Origin: Glossina fuscipes
Lineage: Eukaryota > Arthropoda > Insecta > Diptera > Glossinidae
DNA: 64,000 nt
Assembly: GCF_014805625.2 (NCBI RefSeq)
Contig: NW_023998414.1
Span: forward strand, 8,775,914-8,839,913
Reading direction: 5' to 3'
The notes under the pieces were generated by a model. The model was not told the DNA's origin. It worked only from the letters and a program-made list of their open reading frames with translations, and did no database searches. A program made the position numbers and the translations under genes. Each line of letters starts with the position of its first letter. Position 1 is the first letter of the stretch. Shown here piece after piece: positions 60,931 to 64,000 of this stretch.

Positions 60931-62010
60931 ACACCATTTACTATGCTCGTATTATCTCTTGGAAATATGAAAATTTTCACTTTTTTTTTTAATTTTTATT
61001 ATGCCAGAATAAAAAGTTTATAAACTACTTTTACATAGTTTAACTAAATAGTGTCTCTTGGTTGAAGATTTCAGATTGAAATCACTTCTACAGATTGGGA
61101 GTAATTAAATGATTTCATTTGAGTTGTTGTTGTTGTTTTTTCGTTGAAGAGAAGTTTTAACCTCTTGACTATTTTGCGAATATTTAGGAGAATAATTGAT
61201 TCATGTCCGTTTGTTGTCGTTTTGTTTGGTAACTGAGACTTGTGTACTTTCAACTTTAAAACAAAACCGAATCCTATAGCTTTTTTTTTTTGTGTGTGTG
61301 TGTGAATAAACCAATAAACTTACTTTATCGGTCATAGAAAATAATCAATGTTTGCATATTTTAAATGCACGTTGTATGGTTGTGGACAATTTGCTTCAAG
61401 CTAATAAAGCTTTCGTATGTTTTTTTATTTTTTATTTTTTTCTTCGTTTTGTACGCCTGGCCTCGCACAGTACGCCCTTTTTCGGCAAAAACATAAACTT
61501 ATGAAATAAACAAGAAAACATGCAGTCGCACCTAACGATACAAACTGATTGCCACGTAAACTATTCAGTGTAAAGTTAATTTTAAAATGCAAAATTTTTA
61601 TCTAACTGCGAACAGATGCATTACTATGCCTGTAAGCTTGAATATCACTAAATTTTATATTTATCAGAAAAGAAGAAAAAAATAAAAAAAATAAAAAAAA
61701 AAACAAAACACACGTTTTCACGCTGATTGTTGCTAAATGGAATCCAAAATTTTTGAACAATATTTCACCTAAAGCCTAAAGCTGTTATATTTCATTAACA
61801 ACAACAACAACAACAACAACAACAAAGAAGAAGAAGAAAAAATATTGAATAAAATCGTACAAAATCGCTGACAAACAAATAGACGAAGACTAATCCTTCA
61901 AACGGTCTCTAACTAATATATAAGCAAAAAACTTATTAGCATATAAAAGCCATCAATAAAAAAGAAACTGTACGGTGAACCACAATAGCGCACTCTTACT
62001 GAATGGGCAA

Positions 62011-62052
<42 letters not shown>

Positions 62053-64000
62053 ATTTTCTTTGTACTCTCCGGCTGCCTACTATCCGGGAGAGGGAAACTT
62101 CGTGGCATTTTTTTTTTTCGCAAACATTTACACACATATCCTGTTCTTATTTAAACTCCTGTGCCATTAATGTACAACTTTGACGGTCTCTAAGGTGAAA
62201 AAATTGAACACAATTTTACATCTTTTTGAGATTACTATAGAGATGGAAACAGCGATCGGTATTCGCTCGGATCGGACTGTGCAATCAATTTACCAAGACT
62301 TTCTGTTAAAACTATCTTAATTAATAAAATACCGCAAGAAGTTTGTCTTGTCTGCAAGAACTTTGTCTTTCCTATTCAATCAATTCTGAATGATTTAACT
62401 CAACTTTGCCCTTTACACGCGTACTTTAGTTGTTGATCGTAAAAAGTGGAAGTAATCGTTTGGTCACATTGGTGTAGCTTCCAATCCCAAAAAGCAGAGA
62501 GAGCTTCCTTAGACAAGATCAGTTCGGGCTTTACCACGGGCTTTTGCGTGGCATCTATCTCGCCTTCCAAGCCCAAGTCTCATTCGTAACGTGCGTAAAT
62601 GATGAGCTTCTTCTTCTTCTTCTTCTTCTTTCTTATCATTATTCAATTCTACAGCAATGAAATTTTCAGATCTTCTTTTATTATGTGAAATATCACCACA
62701 TAGGCGCCACGAACTTTTTTACTAATTGTGTAAAATATTATCACCTTAGTTGAAGTGATGCAGTAAATTAAAAGATTTTTTTTTTTTTTGTTTTAATTTT
62801 AGCTTATTTTTAACAGGCAATTACTTTCCCCTGAATTAAGGAATGACAAAGTATTTATATCTCGAATTAGCTATAAGATTGGGAAAAATATTACGCGGTG
62901 TTCAGCCTAAACCAACTAACTATAACCTATATACGATCTCCCATTAGCAGTGTCTGGAACTAAACGGCGTTTTTACAAAATTTGATTGCGCCAGCTTATG
63001 AAAACACTTAGTCACGAAACCCCTAAAATTTTACACGCTGTCCTAGCAATAAACTTTCGATATGGTAGCCCTTGGCATTAACTCGCATGGCCCTCCTTCA
63101 CATTTCATTCGCAACATTGATTCATATCACTTGTGTTAAACTTTCTTCTTCGTCTAACGGACAAAACAGAATAAATTCCTAATGTCTTAAAGCTATCCAT
63201 GCTTTTTTTTATTCGAATGCCGTCCTAGGACAATAGCAACCTATCTATGGAAATCGATGTGCATTACAAAATATGATCACCAGTCGCAACTGGCACATTT
63301 CCGCTCTTTCTTAGATAAGTTTCGCCGTATTAGACCGAATGTCAGCAAATTCATGATATCATGACTTATGACTTTCAGTTGAATCACTGATTGCTGGTGG
63401 CGTCGTCTACCTATTCGTTTGCTTGAAGAAACTCATTACAGAATACTCCCAGTTCCTGAATGAACACGAACTCGAATATGTTTTAATTGTTTGGTCCCCT
63501 AATTACCAATGTCATATTGACAAGAAGCACTTTTTACGAATTTCCATGTGTGTGCACGGGCCGCTTAAACTTGTGGGTTTAACTTGCAGGTTTGCTCAAA
63601 AGAGAGCATATTTGTTTATAAACCTGACAATATAAGCCGGCCGTGTCACATGCATACATATACATTATATTATATTAAACTAAAAATAATACATAGGCGC
63701 TTTAATTTAGGTCATTACTTCCGGCATATTTCTTCAAAACCTCAACGCGAGAGAATACGGAAATGTTATAAAGAACACGCCCTGACATCAATTTTTTCAC
63801 AGCAAAATTGTCATGTAATAGGTTTTATCACCACCTAGTTCACGTGGCATTACACACAAAGTTGAAAAAAAAGGAAAAAAAAAAAACAAAATAGAATTGA
63901 AATAAATATGTTCACCCTTCCTATGTCGGGCATTTATCCGCTACATATCCGATGAACGATTGGAAGTTCTCCTCTGCAGTATGCCCCTCAGCAAGTATGA
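60931..64000. other. No gene recognised; microsatellites
   Basis: GTTGTT stretch at 61122-61137, (GT) at 61291-61304, (CAA)n at 61798-61825 running into GAA repeats to about 61839, an A run at 62012-62046, (TTC)n at 62607-62630 and a T run at 62777-62789. Open frames at 63423-63838 have no recognisable domain. Confidence 0.5.

Noticed and set aside
1..64000. CRISPR array, operon, riboswitch or other bacterial feature
   Set aside because: The sequence is eukaryotic in character. The only regularly repeated array (56.7-57.2 kb) is a head-to-tail tandem repeat without spacers.

Overview
This 64-kb window looks like non-coding eukaryotic DNA, most likely from a higher fly (Diptera, Brachycera). 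The base composition is strongly A+T-rich. There are long (TA)n, (GT)n, (CT)n and (CAA)n microsatellites and more than a dozen A or T runs of 20 bases or longer. Degenerate mariner transposons, non-LTR retrotransposon fragments and a dispersed repeat with a GGACGGACAGAC-type core of the kind familiar from fly genomes are also present. Genus cannot be fixed from the sequence alone. No open reading frame exceeds about 140 codons. I found no chain of exons, tRNA or rRNA gene, or host gene that I can support. The window is best read as intergenic DNA or the inside of a very large intron. Layout: 1-5.6 kb is simple sequence with no recognisable gene. A near full-length dispersed repeat (family A) lies at 5.7-6.5 kb. 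At 8.1-9.2 kb a tRNA-related SINE copy, a LINE ORF2 tail and a short mariner with both terminal repeats lie in a row. A mellifera-type mariner relic is at 13.4-13.7 kb, and 16.1-18.9 kb holds repeat C, microsatellites and family A/B repeats. A 100-N gap sits inside a T run at 20.1-20.3 kb. LTR-like segments lie at 21.3 and 27.2 kb, with a LINE reverse transcriptase fragment at 26.6-27.0 kb. An 821-bp internally deleted mariner with 23-bp perfect inverted repeats is at 30.6-31.4 kb. A second copy of repeat C, preceded by a perfect hairpin, is at 33.2-33.5 kb. A complete tRNA-derived SINE with a (TAA)n tail and a perfect 10-bp target duplication is at 36.6-36.8 kb. More family A/B copies run from 39 to 54 kb. 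A 71-bp minisatellite holding a 10-N gap is at 56.7-57.2 kb, and a minus-strand LINE RNase H/C-terminal relic is at 59.8-60.4 kb. The elements do not form a pathway: every recognisable coding segment is a broken transposon. The most noteworthy items are the tRNA-derived SINE family (two copies with the same odd B box), the in-register gap in the minisatellite, and the mariner deletion derivative with intact ends. No host biological system was found.
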